Shown in pieces: positions 16,317 through 24,181 of a stretch of DNA of 64,000 bases. The notes beneath the pieces were generated by a model that was given only the letters and a program-made list of their open reading frames with translations, had not been told where the DNA came from and ran no database searches. How positions within the stretch are numbered: the first letter of the stretch is position 1; the number at the start of each line of letters is the position of its first letter. The translations under genes and the position numbers were made by a program. This DNA is from a virus: positions 1-64,000 of the IMG/VR virus record IMGVR_UViG_3300020401_000016. One strand, 5' to 3'.

Positions 16317-16535
16317 ATAAGCATTAGGAACGTAATTAATTCCTAATTATAGTGCAAGGAAGAGGCCTTTACCAGAAGGGTCGAACTTGACTAACCAGGG
16401 GTGGTACCCAGGCATTATCCGGAGAACGGAAGGTGTCACATCGCAGTCACTGGCGGGGTTAGGTTGTACGTATTAGAATGGTATTCGGGTACGTGCTTGT
16501 AGGTGTAACCAAGTCCTACCTATTTTGCTTATACT
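16317..16535 (+). ncRNA. Candidate structured small RNA of about 220 nt
   Basis: The region starts at the predicted transcription start and lacks a protein gene. Hairpins: ATTAGGAA/TTCCTAAT (16323-16347), CCTT/AAGG, GGG/CCC around GGTACC (about 16397-16410), CCG/CGG around GAGAA (about 16419-16430), GTACGT/ACGTGC enclosing GAAT/ATTC (about 16468-16500), and GTAGG/CCTAC (about 16499-16520) followed by TATTTT, which could act as a weak terminator. It is richer in G+C than the surroundings. No known RNA class is recognised. It could be a trans-acting RNA or a long leader for the next gene, though a late-type box lies between. Boundaries are estimates. Confidence 0.55.
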
Positions 16536-16590
16536 TTCTTATACTACCATTTAATTTTTTAGTTGTCTTTTATCTTTCTCAACAACCAAT

Positions 16591-16597
16591 CTAAATA
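16591..16597 (+). promoter_or_regulatory. Late-promoter-like box CTAAATA
   Basis: By T4 spacing the transcript would begin exactly on the ATG at 16603, so the message would be leaderless. Confidence 0.45.
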
Positions 16598-16602
16598 CTT
16601 TT

Positions 16603-16830
16603 ATGCATTGGTTAGTAATCTACTTTTACATACAAGGTAGTTGGATAGCAGGTGACTTTGTTCGTCCTGATGGTTGGAGCAGTATTGCTTACGACACTAA
16701 ACAACAGTGTGTTGAAAAAATGTATATGGCTAATGAAAACCTACAAAATACTGAAGGTTTACAAAATAAGGCTATTGCAATTTGTCAAGAATATAAACCT
16801 GGACCGTTCACAGCAACACCAAAATTCTAG
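16603..16830 (+). CDS. Small protein with hydrophobic N-terminus, unknown function
   Basis: 75 residues. The first 17 (MHWLVIYFYIQGSWIAG) are hydrophobic and aromatic, possibly a membrane anchor or signal. Two Cys (CVEKMY and AICQEY) are spaced as in a small disulfide-bonded domain. No family is recognised. It has no ribosome-binding site and lies 6 bases after a late-type box. Its stop immediately precedes the -35 element of the hemB promoter. Confidence 0.55.
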   Translation: MHWLVIYFYIQGSWIAGDFVRPDGWSSIAYDTKQQCVEKMYMANENLQNTEGLQNKAIAICQEYKPGPFTATPKF

Positions 16831-16859
16831 TTGACTGTTTACCAAAATTGTTGTATAAT
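16831..16859 (+). promoter_or_regulatory. Near-perfect sigma-70 promoter of hemB
   Basis: TTGACT (16831-16836), 17-base spacer, TATAAT (16854-16859). The start is expected at about 16866, which is the ATG itself. It is the best host-type promoter in the window and would allow hemB expression early, without gp55. Confidence 0.8.
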
Positions 16860-16865
16860 GTGCAT

Positions 16866-17678
16866 ATGGATTTTATACAACCAATATTTGTAAATCAGAC
16901 TAGTGACATCGTGCAGGGAAAATTAGGACCTGACAATGCAAGTTTTCCTTTACAAAAAATTAATGATGCAATCCAGAAAGATATTGACGTTGGTGTAGAA
17001 GATTTTCTTTTATTTGTTACTCCAGACAAAAAAACAAATACTCCGGATTGGAAATTTCAATCAGATGTTGTTAGTCATATCAAATCAAAATTTAACAAAC
17101 AAATAAATTTAGCAGTTGATGTGTGTATGTGTTCTACTACATTAGACGGACATTGTTGTATATTAGATAAACCACAAACCACCCAAGCACTTTTTATAGA
17201 TTTAGGTCGAAAATTAAAACAAGCAGGTGCTGATATTTTAGCACCTAGTGATATGCAAAAAGACACTGTGAAAAATTTAAAAATTGAAACACAATTACCA
17301 ATACTGTCTTACATAAAGTTTAGATCAAATTTTTACAGTTCATTTAGAGACCTTGCAAATAGCACACCTAGTTCAGAAAGATTTTATCAAATCAGTGTTG
17401 CTGATCCTCACAGTGCAAAGATCATTGCTTCGCAATATGATAAAGATGGTGCTGATTACTTGATGTTAAAGCCTGGTATGACAACTATAGATTTAATCAG
17501 TATGATAAAATGTAATACATATAAACCAGTTGGAGTGTATCAAGTCAGTGATGAATATTTAGGTTTGCCAACCGATAAACATCTTTATGAAACATATCAA
17601 ATATTCGATAGAGTAGGTTGTAATTTTATGGTTACATACGGTGCAAGAAAATTAGTAACAATGGTTAGTAAATATTAA
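16866..17678 (+). CDS. hemB: Porphobilinogen synthase (delta-aminolevulinate dehydratase), HemB
   Basis: 270 residues from ATG 16866; bacterial HemB is usually about 320-340. It condenses two 5-aminolevulinate molecules to porphobilinogen, the second common step of tetrapyrrole synthesis. Both active-site lysines are present: Lys151 in SYIKFRSNFYSSFRD and Lys202 in LMLKPGMTTIDLI. A zinc-type site C-x-C-x7-C is formed by Cys87, Cys89 and Cys97 (DVCMCSTTLDGHC). GADILAPSDM (121-130) and PVGVYQVSDEY (221-231) are diagnostic. The missing part is the N-terminal arm that in cellular HemB holds the octamer together. The in-frame TTG at 16848 lies inside the promoter, so the ATG at 16866 is preferred; the message would be leaderless. 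Confidence 0.92.
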   Translation: MDFIQPIFVNQTSDIVQGKLGPDNASFPLQKINDAIQKDIDVGVEDFLLFVTPDKKTNTPDWKFQSDVVSHIKSKFNKQINLAVDVCMCSTTLDGHCCILDKPQTTQALFIDLGRKLKQAGADILAPSDMQKDTVKNLKIETQLPILSYIKFRSNFYSSFRDLANSTPSSERFYQISVADPHSAKIIASQYDKDGADYLMLKPGMTTIDLISMIKCNTYKPVGVYQVSDEYLGLPTDKHLYETYQIFDRVGCNFMVTYGARKLVTMVSKY

Positions 17679-17679
17679 T

Positions 17680-17949
17680 ATGCATGAAGAACTACTAAAA
17701 AAATTTAAAGATTTAAAAAATAGACTACCTATTTGGAGAAAACAACATGGCATATTCCAAACAGATATCATGCGTATTGAAAAGAGTGCGGAAAAAACAT
17801 ACAATGAGTACTTAGATGTGATGATAAAATATAGGCAATCACGCAAACAACACTATGCAGATCAAGGAGCTCAAATACTTCAAAAAGGCATAGAAACTCT
17901 AAATAAAGTGTCAAAAATAGAGTTATTAACATCTCTCAGCAAAAGATAA
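17680..17949 (+). CDS. Small basic helical protein, unknown function
   Basis: 89 residues, basic and predicted helical (LLKKFKDLKNRLPIWRKQHG; YRQSRKQHYADQGAQILQKGIETLNKVSKIELL). It begins 1 base after the hemB stop, so it is probably translated from the hemB transcript. No family is recognised. A late-type box overlaps its stop codon. Confidence 0.6.
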   Translation: MHEELLKKFKDLKNRLPIWRKQHGIFQTDIMRIEKSAEKTYNEYLDVMIKYRQSRKQHYADQGAQILQKGIETLNKVSKIELLTSLSKR

Positions 17950-17952
17950 ATA
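17945..17952 (+). promoter_or_regulatory. Late-promoter-like box GATAAATA
   Basis: Overlaps the preceding stop codon. Start expected near 17958, giving an 80-base leader to ATG 18037. The leader holds two hairpins: CCGTAC/GTACGG (17970-17986) and GGGG/CCCC (17993-18006), followed by an AAAGGAG ribosome-binding site. Confidence 0.55.
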
Positions 17953-18036
17953 TCACTATAAAAAACGTGCCGTACATAGAGTACGGACTTATGGGGACAA
18001 CACCCCGTAGACCTAGAACGTCAAAGGAGAAAACAA

Positions 18037-18495
18037 ATGGGAAGACCACTTAACAAAAGGCTGTTTACAACAGCGGCTGGCGGTGCAACTGCTGGTGCAA
18101 ATGAAATAAAAGTAAACTTTAATTCAGGCGGTGGAGTAAAAGAAGGTACTATAATTAGGCAAAAAGGATCTAAAAAATTCGTTGTTGCTGAAACAGGTGC
18201 CGCAGATACGGAACACACTTGTACATTAACTACAGGAAAATTACCTGCCAATTTAGCGTCAGGTGAGATGAGTATCTCTGTACAAGGTAACGATAATGAA
18301 ACTTACACAGTAAGTAAAATTGCTGGACGTAAGTTAACAGTATCAGCGCCAACATCTACTGGATCTAACGCATTAGACGGATTATCTCTAAAATGGGATT
18401 TCGCGGCGGCTAGTGCAGGTAAAGTAAAAGTTGAAGAGGCTGGTGACGATGACGTTGCTAACACAGATGACGACGACTTTACAGAAGATGCATAA
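18037..18495 (+). CDS. Conserved virion-associated protein
   Basis: 152 residues, beginning MGRPLNKRLF and continuing GSKKFVVAETG and WDFAAASAGKVKVEEAG, with an acidic tail (DDDVANTDDDDFTEDA). It is a beta-rich type often seen in marine T4-like phages near structural genes; its exact place in the virion is unknown. It has a structured 80-base leader with a late-type box and a strong ribosome-binding site, so it is probably made in quantity late in infection. A perfect GNRA hairpin follows its stop. Confidence 0.65.
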   Translation: MGRPLNKRLFTTAAGGATAGANEIKVNFNSGGGVKEGTIIRQKGSKKFVVAETGAADTEHTCTLTTGKLPANLASGEMSISVQGNDNETYTVSKIAGRKLTVSAPTSTGSNALDGLSLKWDFAAASAGKVKVEEAGDDDVANTDDDDFTEDA

Positions 18496-18505
18496 TGAAG
18501 ACTTT

Positions 18506-18527
18506 GTTGTGGGGGCAACCCCACAAC
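18506..18527 (+). terminator. GNRA-capped hairpin after the 152-residue gene
   Basis: GTTGTGGGG (18506-18514) pairs with CCCCACAAC (18519-18527) around a GCAA tetraloop. No T-run follows, so it may be an mRNA 3'-end stabiliser or processing signal rather than a classic terminator. Confidence 0.5.
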
Positions 18528-18548
18528 ATACTAACAGGATTTTTATAA

Positions 18549-19574
18549 ATGAGTAAATTTTTAGTAGTCAACGATGGTGATTACACAATAAAAGTACAGT
18601 CGGGAGGAAAAATTACACTCGACACAGGTGGATCAACAGGTAGTGTAGAAATTACAGGCGATTTAATTGTACAAGGTGATCAAACAACCATCAACACTCA
18701 AGAACTTGATGTAGAAGATTCTATTATTAGAGTAAACAGAAATGATTCGACTCCAGGTGGTGTTGCATCTCCGGGTGCTGGTATAGAAATTTACAATGGT
18801 TTAGGTGGCGGTACGGCGCAAGGTGATGATGACCAAACTGCTCCAATGTTTTTATTCACTAAAGATTTCAATCATTCTTATTGGGGATCATCAGGAAACT
18901 TATCACAAAGTGGAACTTTTATATTAAGAAGCAAAAGTTCTAACACAGATTTAATTGGTTTAAGAACGCACAATATAAATTCAGACACAGGTATTGTTTT
19001 AGAGCCAGGCGGAAACACAACAATAAGAATTGAAAAAGTAAACTATGAAACTTATCTTTCAAATGACAATGATATACCAAACAAAAAATATGTAGATGAT
19101 GAAATTAATGCTATTACACTTGGTGCCGCATTTCCAAGAATTGTAGACGGTGATAGTGAAATAAAGATTTTTGATAATTCTACAACAGGTGCAGATTCAA
19201 GAATTGAAACAAAAATTGACAATGTTTTAAAATCATTCATTAGCAAAGATTATTTTGATGTTTACAGCACAACAATAAACTTAAATGAAGTAAGAATTGA
19301 GCAGAATGAAATTTCTACTAATTCTTCAAATGAAGATTTAATCCTTTCAGCACCAGGCACGGGTAGTGTTAAAGTGTCAGACAGTATGGTAATCAAACTG
19401 CGTCCAAACGTGTTAGATCCACTTGCTGACCCTGTATACAGCACAGAAGGTATAAAATTGTATGCTAAAACGCCAGGTGTGGGTGACTCAGGATTATTTT
19501 TTGTAAATACAAACGACGAAAGAGACGAATTGATCAGCAAACAACGTGCTTTGGTGTTCAGTCATATGTTTTAA
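18549..19574 (+). CDS. Fibre/baseplate-associated structural protein
   Basis: 341 residues, beta-rich, with N-terminal MSKFLVVNDGDYTIKVQSGGKITLDTG and the motif GDLIVQGDQTTINTQELDVEDSIIRVN (about 36-62). This motif recurs in tail-fibre proteins of marine T4-like phages. The sequence contains repeats of the type 'NEISTNSSNEDLILSAPGTGSVKV', also present in the two long fibres downstream, and ends in YSTEGIKLYAKTPGVGDSGLFFVNT. It is probably part of the fibre network. Its exact role is unknown. Confidence 0.65.
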   Translation: MSKFLVVNDGDYTIKVQSGGKITLDTGGSTGSVEITGDLIVQGDQTTINTQELDVEDSIIRVNRNDSTPGGVASPGAGIEIYNGLGGGTAQGDDDQTAPMFLFTKDFNHSYWGSSGNLSQSGTFILRSKSSNTDLIGLRTHNINSDTGIVLEPGGNTTIRIEKVNYETYLSNDNDIPNKKYVDDEINAITLGAAFPRIVDGDSEIKIFDNSTTGADSRIETKIDNVLKSFISKDYFDVYSTTINLNEVRIEQNEISTNSSNEDLILSAPGTGSVKVSDSMVIKLRPNVLDPLADPVYSTEGIKLYAKTPGVGDSGLFFVNTNDERDELISKQRALVFSHMF

Positions 19575-19583
19575 GGAGCAAAG

Positions 19584-19937
19584 ATGGCAATAAACAACGT
19601 AACAGTAACGCAAGGTAGCAATGCTCAAGTGTTTGCATCTGGTACTGTGCCAGCAGGTAAAACTTACGGAGTAACAAATATTTTAATCTGTAACACTGCG
19701 GCAGAAGACCAAACAGGAGCCAATGATGCAAGATTTAGAGTTTTTGTTGTGCCTAACGGACAAACATTTAACGCCAACAGCAACATGATAATCAATGATG
19801 CACTTTTACCAGGGGCAGAAACTTTTATCTTGGATTCAGAGAAATTGATGTTGACTGCTGGTGACACAGTTGTGGTTGAAAACACAGCAGTGAACAATGT
19901 AACTTTGATTGCAACAGTAAGTTACCTAGAGGTATAA
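19584..19937 (+). CDS. Small beta-sandwich structural protein
   Basis: 117 residues: AINNVTVTQGSNAQVFASGTVPAGKTYGVTNILICNTAAED then TFILDSEKLMLTAGDTVVVENTAVNNVTLIATVSYLEV. The pattern, a conserved 'I-C-N' strand and a final 'GD-x-x-V' strand, is shared with the small proteins at 28537 and 41952, so it belongs to a local paralogue family. It overlaps the next gene by 1 base. It is probably a fibre-tip or connector component; that is inference from place. Confidence 0.6.
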   Translation: MAINNVTVTQGSNAQVFASGTVPAGKTYGVTNILICNTAAEDQTGANDARFRVFVVPNGQTFNANSNMIINDALLPGAETFILDSEKLMLTAGDTVVVENTAVNNVTLIATVSYLEV

Positions 19938-20800
19938 TGCGATATCTAAAAAGACAATCAACTAACACTAGACTAATCGCTGGAAGAGGCGTGGTGTATG
20001 ACCAATATGAACAATTGATTATACCAGGTACAGGAGCAATTTTAGTTCCTAAAGGCGATACAGCAAGTAGACCTAATCCTGCAGAAGTTGGACAATTAAG
20101 ATACAACACAGACACAAGAAGTTTTGAATACTATGAAGGTGTCCCTAACGGCGGTAATGCATGGAAACAAGCAAGATTTAGAGAACCAGTTGCAGTTACA
20201 AAACAAAATTTAGGAAACGGCGATGACCTAGAAGTAAACTTTGGTCCACTTAATGCAAATGATGTAGACTTTTACTATCCCGCAAATCCAGAACAAGTTT
20301 TAGTGATGGTAGAAAACGTTTTACAAATACCAGACACAAACTATTCAATTGTGCAACAACCTTGTTATTATCAAACTACAAACATAGGATTTGCAAGTTC
20401 CTACAATGGCTATGCGGCTATTATTGGTAGAAACAATGCACTTGTAAATTTTGTTACAAAAGGTTTTTATGCAGGACAACAAATTACTGTAAGTGGTGCA
20501 TCTAACGGACAAAACAACGGTACATTCACGGTTGTAGATGTTGGTATAGATTTAAGTTTTCCACTTACTCCATCTTTCCCATCACAAGTAAGTTATATTC
20601 AAATACAAGAAACATTGATCACAGAATCAAACGGATCGTCCCCAAATATCATAACATTAGAAGGTAAAGATTCTAATAATGCATCTTATCAATCTACAAT
20701 TACCATCAATAATGTTGCGGAACCTGCCTTTTATATTAACTTTGGGACACCAGTACCAACTGGAAAACCTGTTAATGTATTACACAACTTTGACAAATAA
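19937..20800 (+). CDS. Fibre-associated structural protein
   Basis: 287 residues. The N-terminal part has GTGAILVPKGDTASRPNPAEVGQLRYNTDTRSFEYYEG (about 31-68), a short repeat unit found at the ends of many phage fibre proteins (compare the C-terminal GMLRYNTD and GMIRYNTN units of the 1448-residue fibre). The middle (about 120-210) has two Cys (PCYYQT) and a beta domain of unknown type. Start ATG 19937 overlaps the previous stop. Confidence 0.6.
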   Translation: MRYLKRQSTNTRLIAGRGVVYDQYEQLIIPGTGAILVPKGDTASRPNPAEVGQLRYNTDTRSFEYYEGVPNGGNAWKQARFREPVAVTKQNLGNGDDLEVNFGPLNANDVDFYYPANPEQVLVMVENVLQIPDTNYSIVQQPCYYQTTNIGFASSYNGYAAIIGRNNALVNFVTKGFYAGQQITVSGASNGQNNGTFTVVDVGIDLSFPLTPSFPSQVSYIQIQETLITESNGSSPNIITLEGKDSNNASYQSTITINNVAEPAFYINFGTPVPTGKPVNVLHNFDK

Positions 20801-20817
20801 AGTCAAGCACAATATTC

Positions 20818-20825
20818 AATAAATA
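20818..20825 (+). promoter_or_regulatory. Late-promoter-like box AATAAATA
   Basis: Start expected near 20831, 12 bases before ATG 20843, with an AAGGAG ribosome-binding site between. Confidence 0.65.
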
Positions 20826-20842
20826 CACAAAAAGGAGAAACA

Positions 20843-23800
20843 ATGGCTCACGTAGCAGGGCACGAAGTAGGACGTATATCAGGACCATTATTAAAGTCTA
20901 ATCTACAAAGGACTAGTGATTTAGCGTTCGAAACTGATCTCCTTTACATTGCACACACAAACGGAAAAATAGGTATCAAGAACGATGCTCCTGCATTTGA
21001 ACTTACAGTAGATGGTACAACAAATACTCCTGCTAGTTTAATTGCAACAAACTCCGCACAATTAGGAAATTTTCAAGTAACAGGCACAGGATTTCAAGCG
21101 CCTACAGGTGATATTACAATAGGACTTGTTGACGGTCTTGGAAATCCTAAAGCAGGTGATATTGTGATGAATGAACTGCGGACTGCAAGTTTAAGTTTTA
21201 CAAACAGTACAATCAGTTCAAGTGATGATATTATTATACAGCCTGGACCTGGCACAGGTATTTTTAGAATACCAACAGATTTAAAATCATATGGTGATAT
21301 ACACGCAACTGGCGACATAACTTTTGATGGAAATCTTTTAATATCAGGAGATAATGCTAACGAAGACACAATTACAATTGGCGGTGAATTAGATAGTAAT
21401 CTTGTTCCTGATCAAACTTTAACTTACAATTTAGGTAGCAACACACAGAGATGGGGACACATTTACACAAATAGAATTTTAGATTTAAATGACGTTGCTA
21501 TTCAAGGTGATTTAAGTTTCAATGGTATCGCGGTAAATTTAGGAATAGTAAACAAATGGTATGTAAGTACAAATGGTTTAGATACATCACCAGGAGATCA
21601 TCCTAACTTTGCGTTTGCAACAATTCAAAAAGCCATCGAAGCAGTTGAAGAAAGCACAGCAGGTCCGCATGAAATCCACATTTTAGCAGGTGAATATGAA
21701 GAAGTATTTCCGTTAGAAATTCCAATGAATACAACAATAAAAGGATTTTCATTAAGATCTGTTACTATTAAACCAACAGTAGCAACACAAAATAAAGATG
21801 CATTTTTATTAAATGAAGCATCATTGGTTTCCGATTTAACAGTAAAAGATTTTTATTATGACAGTGTAAATGATACTGGTTATGCTTTTAGATTTGCACC
21901 TAATGCCGCTTTGATAGGCAAAAGTCCATACGTGCAAAATGTCACAGTAATCACAAAAGGTTCAACAATCACAGTTGCAGACCCAAGAGGTTTTGCAAGT
22001 GGTGACGCAGGTAAAGGTGTTTTATTAGATGCATCAATTGTTGATCCTTCTAGTTATGCGGCAAGTATGTTGTTCAATGCAGTAACATTTATTACACCAG
22101 GTGTGGATGCAGTCACAGTAAAAAATGGTGCTAGAATGGAATTTATAGATTGCTTTACATACTTTGCAAATAGAGGTGTGTACATGGAACACACATTAAA
22201 TCAATACACACCATCAGCAGGCAGTTACGATCCCGCTACTGGCGTGATGAGTTTAACTATTGGCAGTCACTCTATGAGAGTTGGAGAAACAATTACTATT
22301 GCAAATAACAGTTTGACTTTTACGTGTGCCATGGACAATCATCAAACAGATCACACGTACCCTAGATCAACAGATCCTTATTCAGGTAAAAAAGTTACAA
22401 TTACAGAAACAACTGCAACAACTATAACTTGTAATGTTGGAGTATCTAGTAACACATCAGCACACTTATTCAAATCAGCAACTGCAAATGCTGTAACAGA
22501 AGGCTCAATGAATGAAGTTAGAAGTATTGCAAGTGCCAATGTTTATGGAAATAAAGGAATTGAAGCAGATGGAAATGGTTGTTTAGCATACCTAATCAGT
22601 CATAACTTTGCTTACATAGGTGTAGGAAAAGATGTTACTAATGACGTAAGTTTAGTAAATCAATTCGCGGAAGTTTTAGAATCTAATGGTGCAAAAGTAA
22701 CTTTTGTCAGTCAAGATCAAGGCAGTGATTTTAGAGTGGGTAATAACTTTTTTGTTGATGCTTCGAAAGGAACAGCAACAATTGATGTAACAGGATCTGA
22801 TTTGACAGGATCAAGTTTAACTATTGGAAGAAACAATATTACCTTTATAGATGCAACAAAAATTGAAACAGGTAATTTTAGAATTACAAACAATACAATA
22901 CAATCTATTGTTAATGGCATTAATGTAACATCAGCAGGTGGAACAATTAATTTTGCTGGCAATGTTAATATGCAAAAAGACTTGACTGTATCAAACAATG
23001 TTACCATTGGCGGATCAGCAATAAACTTTGGTAATGATAGCAATGATACGATTGATTTCAGTATGGATATTGATCAAGATTTAGTTCCAAGTACCGACGG
23101 TGCACATAATTTAGGGCAAATTAATAGACAATGGAAAAAGTTAAACAACTCAAAAACAGTGATTGAAGACATAGAAATTCATAACAATTACATCACAGCA
23201 TTTAATACAAATCAAGACCTTACTTTGCGTGGATCTGGAACTGGTTATGTAAAAATAGGTGATTTAGATTTCAAAACAAATATTTCAAATGCAGGCGGAG
23301 ATGTTGCAATAAACAGTAATACTGCTACAACAAATATTAATTCTACAGGTGCATTAGAATTGCCAATTGGAACAACAGGACAAGATCCTGCAACTGCACA
23401 ATCATTAAGATTTAATTCATCATTAGGAAACTTTGTATCATACACGTCTGGACCAAGCATTTTAAGTGGTGTAACAGACTTTGATAAAGACACATATATC
23501 AGTACAGCAAGTAATCAATATACATTCTTTGCTGGCAATAATCCAACAGCACAAATTACAGGAGCAGGTACACTTGACGCTATTGCTGTAAGTTCTAACA
23601 ATCAAACAAAACTAGATGGCAACAGTATCACAGTTGGTTCAAACGGTGGTCAAGGTGGAGTATCGGCAAATGGTGCAGGTAGAGTTCTTTTTGACACATC
23701 AGATTTTGAAATAGGTAACAGTGACTGGTACGTAACAAGCACTAATTCTGACCTTGATTTTGCATTTAATGGCACTGTAAGAAACACCTATTTGCACTTC

Positions 23801-24013
23801 GATACAACTAAAGCGGCAGTTATGCCATATGGTGCCCAAGGAGTGCGTCCTGTGAACGCTAGACAGGGTGAATTATGGTGGAACGAAACTAATAGTACAC
23901 TTGAAGTTTATACAGGCACAGAATGGGTAACTTCTGTAGGTTCCCAAACAATCACTGTAACACAGCAATTTGCAGAAGATCTTAACGTAATTTACGAATT
24001 AATATTAGCATAA
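20843..24013 (+). CDS. Long tail-fibre protein (1056 residues)
   Basis: N-terminal GRISGPLLKSNLQR-LAFETDLLYI (about 10-40) is shared with the next gene and is a likely attachment module. About residue 235, WYVSTNGLDTSPGDHPNFAFATIQKAIEAVEE starts a pectate-lyase-like right-handed beta-helix. A 'YDPATG...LTIGSH' module is inserted at about 460-550 and also occurs in the 1906-residue protein. A further region (about 640-700) has DFRVGNNFFVD, matching DFRVGDQFYVN in the next gene. The C-terminus ends with GELWWNETNSTLEVYTGTEWV. It probably binds host surface glycans. It is a paralogue of the next gene, without its LamG insertion. Confidence 0.75.
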   Translation: MAHVAGHEVGRISGPLLKSNLQRTSDLAFETDLLYIAHTNGKIGIKNDAPAFELTVDGTTNTPASLIATNSAQLGNFQVTGTGFQAPTGDITIGLVDGLGNPKAGDIVMNELRTASLSFTNSTISSSDDIIIQPGPGTGIFRIPTDLKSYGDIHATGDITFDGNLLISGDNANEDTITIGGELDSNLVPDQTLTYNLGSNTQRWGHIYTNRILDLNDVAIQGDLSFNGIAVNLGIVNKWYVSTNGLDTSPGDHPNFAFATIQKAIEAVEESTAGPHEIHILAGEYEEVFPLEIPMNTTIKGFSLRSVTIKPTVATQNKDAFLLNEASLVSDLTVKDFYYDSVNDTGYAFRFAPNAALIGKSPYVQNVTVITKGSTITVADPRGFASGDAGKGVLLDASIVDPSSYAASMLFNAVTFITPGVDAVTVKNGARMEFIDCFTYFANRGVYMEHTLNQYTPSAGSYDPATGVMSLTIGSHSMRVGETITIANNSLTFTCAMDNHQTDHTYPRSTDPYSGKKVTITETTATTITCNVGVSSNTSAHLFKSATANAVTEGSMNEVRSIASANVYGNKGIEADGNGCLAYLISHNFAYIGVGKDVTNDVSLVNQFAEVLESNGAKVTFVSQDQGSDFRVGNNFFVDASKGTATIDVTGSDLTGSSLTIGRNNITFIDATKIETGNFRITNNTIQSIVNGINVTSAGGTINFAGNVNMQKDLTVSNNVTIGGSAINFGNDSNDTIDFSMDIDQDLVPSTDGAHNLGQINRQWKKLNNSKTVIEDIEIHNNYITAFNTNQDLTLRGSGTGYVKIGDLDFKTNISNAGGDVAINSNTATTNINSTGALELPIGTTGQDPATAQSLRFNSSLGNFVSYTSGPSILSGVTDFDKDTYISTASNQYTFFAGNNPTAQITGAGTLDAIAVSSNNQTKLDGNSITVGSNGGQGGVSANGAGRVLFDTSDFEIGNSDWYVTSTNSDLDFAFNGTVRNTYLHFDTTKAAVMPYGAQGVRPVNARQGELWWNETNSTLEVYTGTEWVTSVGSQTITVTQQFAEDLNVIYELILA

Positions 24014-24030
24014 TTCTATTGTAATAGAAT
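24013..24030 (+). terminator. Inverted repeat at the end of the 1056-residue fibre gene
   Basis: ATTCTATT and AATAGAAT flank GT, starting within the stop codon. No T-run, so termination is uncertain. Confidence 0.35.
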
Positions 24031-24048
24031 CAAATACCAAAACGCGAA

Positions 24049-24056
24049 TAAATAGT
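24049..24056 (+). promoter_or_regulatory. Late-promoter-like box AATAAATA
   Basis: Coordinates within about two bases. It gives a leader of about 120 bases to ATG 24182, unusually long for this phage. Confidence 0.5.
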
Positions 24057-24117
24057 ATTAATGTTTGAGTATGACCAATATTCAATCAGGACAAACCGTG
24101 GTTAACCGGCGAAGAGT

Positions 24118-24177
24118 CTTTAAACAGCAAAGAATGAAAATTGGGTTAGAGGCACAAGATGCCCGTTTAAAGGAGAG
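24118..24177 (+). promoter_or_regulatory. Possible ribosome-binding-site-masking stem in the fibre leader
   Basis: CTTTAAAC (24118-24125) is a perfect complement of GTTTAAAG (24165-24172). The second arm runs into the AGGAGAG ribosome-binding site (24171-24177). A small GGCA/TGCC hairpin lies between. When folded, the stem would partly hide the site. Confidence 0.4.
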
Positions 24178-24181
24178 ATAA

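Noticed and set aside
16379-16410. tRNA-like T-loop (GGGTCGAAC) in the small RNA region
   Set aside because: No acceptor or anticodon stem can be built around it.
16652-16834. Alternative 60-residue frame over the 75-residue gene
   Set aside because: Frame-shifted shadow; the 75-residue frame has the late-type box and more protein-like composition.
16848-16865. TTG start adding six residues to HemB
   Set aside because: It lies within the TATAAT promoter element, so it would not be in the message.
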